Origin: Planctomycetaceae bacterium
GTDB taxonomy: Bacteria > Planctomycetota > Planctomycetia > Pirellulales > Thermoguttaceae
Direction: 5' to 3'
Length of the DNA: 6,064 nucleotides
NCBI GenBank assembly: GCA_031259095.1
Contig: JAIRLW010000063.1
Span: 1-6,064, forward strand
Positions 4,937 through 6,064 of the stretch are shown here, in pieces. Made by a program: the position numbers and the translations under genes. Under the pieces are notes generated by a model. It made no database searches and was not told the DNA's origin. It saw only the letters and a program-made list of their open reading frames with translations. The stretch's first letter is position 1, and each line of letters begins with the position of its first letter.

Positions 4937-6058
4937 ATGAAACATATAACTCTACACGTTTTTATTTATTTGTTTGGAATAGTGTGGCTTTTGCCTTCTT
5001 TGTATTGTTCAGAAACATTGAATAATGCTTATTCTGAATTTTCTAAAATGACACCTCTTGAACAACGTACCGTTCTAATGAATTTGTTCAAACAGAGGAT
5101 TGAGTTTTCAAAAAATTTACATTATCGTTTAGATATTTCTTTGGAGATACAAACAAGTCAAAAAACGGCTATAGTAAAAAGCGCTATTGAAAATTGGATA
5201 CTGAATGAATCTTATTTGATGAATGTTGATCTTATTCCCGATAACAATACCGATTCTCATCAAAATATTACAACATCTTATAATGCCAAAGAAGGAGTAA
5301 CAAAAAGTTTTGTCCGCTTAACTAATTCATCAGGCGAGGCAATTGAAGGACGAATTGATACTCAAGAAGATACGATAACAAAAATGAATTTTTATGCAGC
5401 GTGGCATAAGGTCTCTTATTTTGACGATCAATTGTGTATATTTCATTATCTAGTCCAACATCAAAATAATTGGCAGATTGACTTGGATACCGATAATGAA
5501 TTAGTAAATTTAACAACTAATTTTGCTCCTCACTATGAAACATTATCCCATCAAGGTAAGAGATTATTGAAGCTTGATTTATCGAAAGGCTTCTTACCTG
5601 TTCAGTGTGAAGCCCAATGGGATGCAACACTTACTAGTAATGTTACGACTTGGGAAAAACATAATTTTATAGTTGATAAGAGCGAACTCATCGGTAATGT
5701 TTGGATGCCGACAGAGATCACTCAATTTTTTAAATCAGGTTTTACGCCAAACGACAGCACAAAAATAATAATGAAAATATTGACGATAGAATCAGGTAAA
5801 GTAACAAAAGACGATATTACGATAAAATTTCCAATTGGAACGAACATTACTGACGCCATTCAAGGCATTTCCTATAAAATCGGCACGAATGGTAAACCGA
5901 TAGACTCAACGATTGAACCGCTACATGGTCTTGATCCGTCTCAAGAAGTGAAATCACCGGAACCGCCGAAACGAAACATCAATATTATTTTTATTGTTGC
6001 CGGTATTGTGTTGATCGTTATCTCCCTTTATTTACAGTTTAAAAAACGCCGGAAATAA
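4937..6058 (+). CDS. Exported protein with C-terminal membrane anchor, paralogue 2 (family not recognised)
   Basis: A 373-residue relative of the preceding gene, also of unrecognised family. Residues 1-26 form a signal peptide (Lys2, core LHVFIYLFGIVWLLP, then SLYCSE). The exported part carries the shared landmarks FKQRIEFSKN (51-60), GRIDT (138-142), NWQIDL, DLSKGFLPV (214-222), GNVWMP (253-258) and FPIGTNITDAIQGISYK (298-314). It ends in a proline-rich hinge (PEPPKR), a helix at about 348-368 and the basic tail KKRRK. The start is clear: AAGGA (4924-4928) stands 8 bases before the ATG. It lacks the four cysteines of copy 1 and has a shorter middle, chiefly where copy 1 has the aromatic HYWYWLHSDYC stretch. 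It follows copy 1 by 118 bases on the same strand. A sensor, scaffold or lipid/lipoprotein-handling role would fit the architecture, but nothing here proves one. Confidence 0.82.
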   Translation: MKHITLHVFIYLFGIVWLLPSLYCSETLNNAYSEFSKMTPLEQRTVLMNLFKQRIEFSKNLHYRLDISLEIQTSQKTAIVKSAIENWILNESYLMNVDLIPDNNTDSHQNITTSYNAKEGVTKSFVRLTNSSGEAIEGRIDTQEDTITKMNFYAAWHKVSYFDDQLCIFHYLVQHQNNWQIDLDTDNELVNLTTNFAPHYETLSHQGKRLLKLDLSKGFLPVQCEAQWDATLTSNVTTWEKHNFIVDKSELIGNVWMPTEITQFFKSGFTPNDSTKIIMKILTIESGKVTKDDITIKFPIGTNITDAIQGISYKIGTNGKPIDSTIEPLHGLDPSQEVKSPEPPKRNINIIFIVAGIVLIVISLYLQFKKRRK

Positions 6059-6064
6059 GTATTG
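5889..6064 (+). repeat. 3' duplicated segment, copy 2
   Basis: Partner of the segment at 4652-4824. The match still holds at the last base of the window (gtattg after the stop codon), so its true right border is not seen and a further copy beyond the window cannot be excluded. The three-base difference is an extra GAA codon in SQEVK compared with SQVK. Confidence 0.8.

Overview
The window most likely comes from an AT-rich planctomycete (Planctomycetota), possibly a host- or gut-associated member of the Pirellulales. That assignment is an inference from protein style: a small lipoprotein with a carboxypeptidase-regulatory-like fold and the ending 'K(M)S-AE-Y-EK...P-W-D-KTTP..VTVPE-GG', a MauE/DoxX-like membrane protein with a CGCWG motif, and exported proteins held by a C-terminal transmembrane tail. 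No RNA gene, CRISPR array or transposase is visible.

Region 1 (1-2025, minus strand) holds two genes of a type IV pilus / type II secretion kind of machine. A PilP/GspC-like exported protein (2025-1327) is followed by a secretin (1201 to beyond base 1), the same order as pilP-pilQ in many bacteria. The secretin is cut by the window edge: its signal peptide and N-domains are present, its membrane-barrel domain is not. The 125-base gap between the two genes carries a perfect 9-bp inverted repeat and repeated GGTCGA words.

Region 2 (2026-2369) is non-coding. It holds a likely minus-strand terminator (11/12-bp stem plus a run of ten T) that separates the pilus pair from the lipoprotein gene upstream.

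Region 3 (2345-3728) has a minus-strand lipoprotein gene (2912-2370) with a palindrome on each side. One (2345-2396, 19-bp perfect arms) supplies the last codons of the lipoprotein; the other (2933-2970, 12-bp perfect arms) lies between the lipoprotein and a divergent MauE/DoxX-like gene (2985 onward). The MauE-like gene looks damaged: no convincing start, an in-frame stop just upstream, and a frame that runs past the homologous part into the next gene.

Region 4 (3631-6058, plus strand) holds two tandem paralogous genes of unrecognised family (395 and 373 aa). Each encodes a signal peptide, a beta-rich exported domain that loosely recalls LolA-like lipoprotein-sorting proteins, and a C-terminal membrane anchor with a basic tail. 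Their 3' ends are about 91% identical in DNA while the rest is much more diverged, which points to duplication with later gene conversion or selection on the anchor. The first copy has a start-site puzzle: the only good ribosome binding site leads to an ATG in the wrong frame, separated from the true frame by a seven-T run.

All the proteins are predicted to work in or across the cell envelope, but nothing in the sequence ties the lipoprotein, the MauE relic and the paralogous pair into one pathway with the pilus genes.
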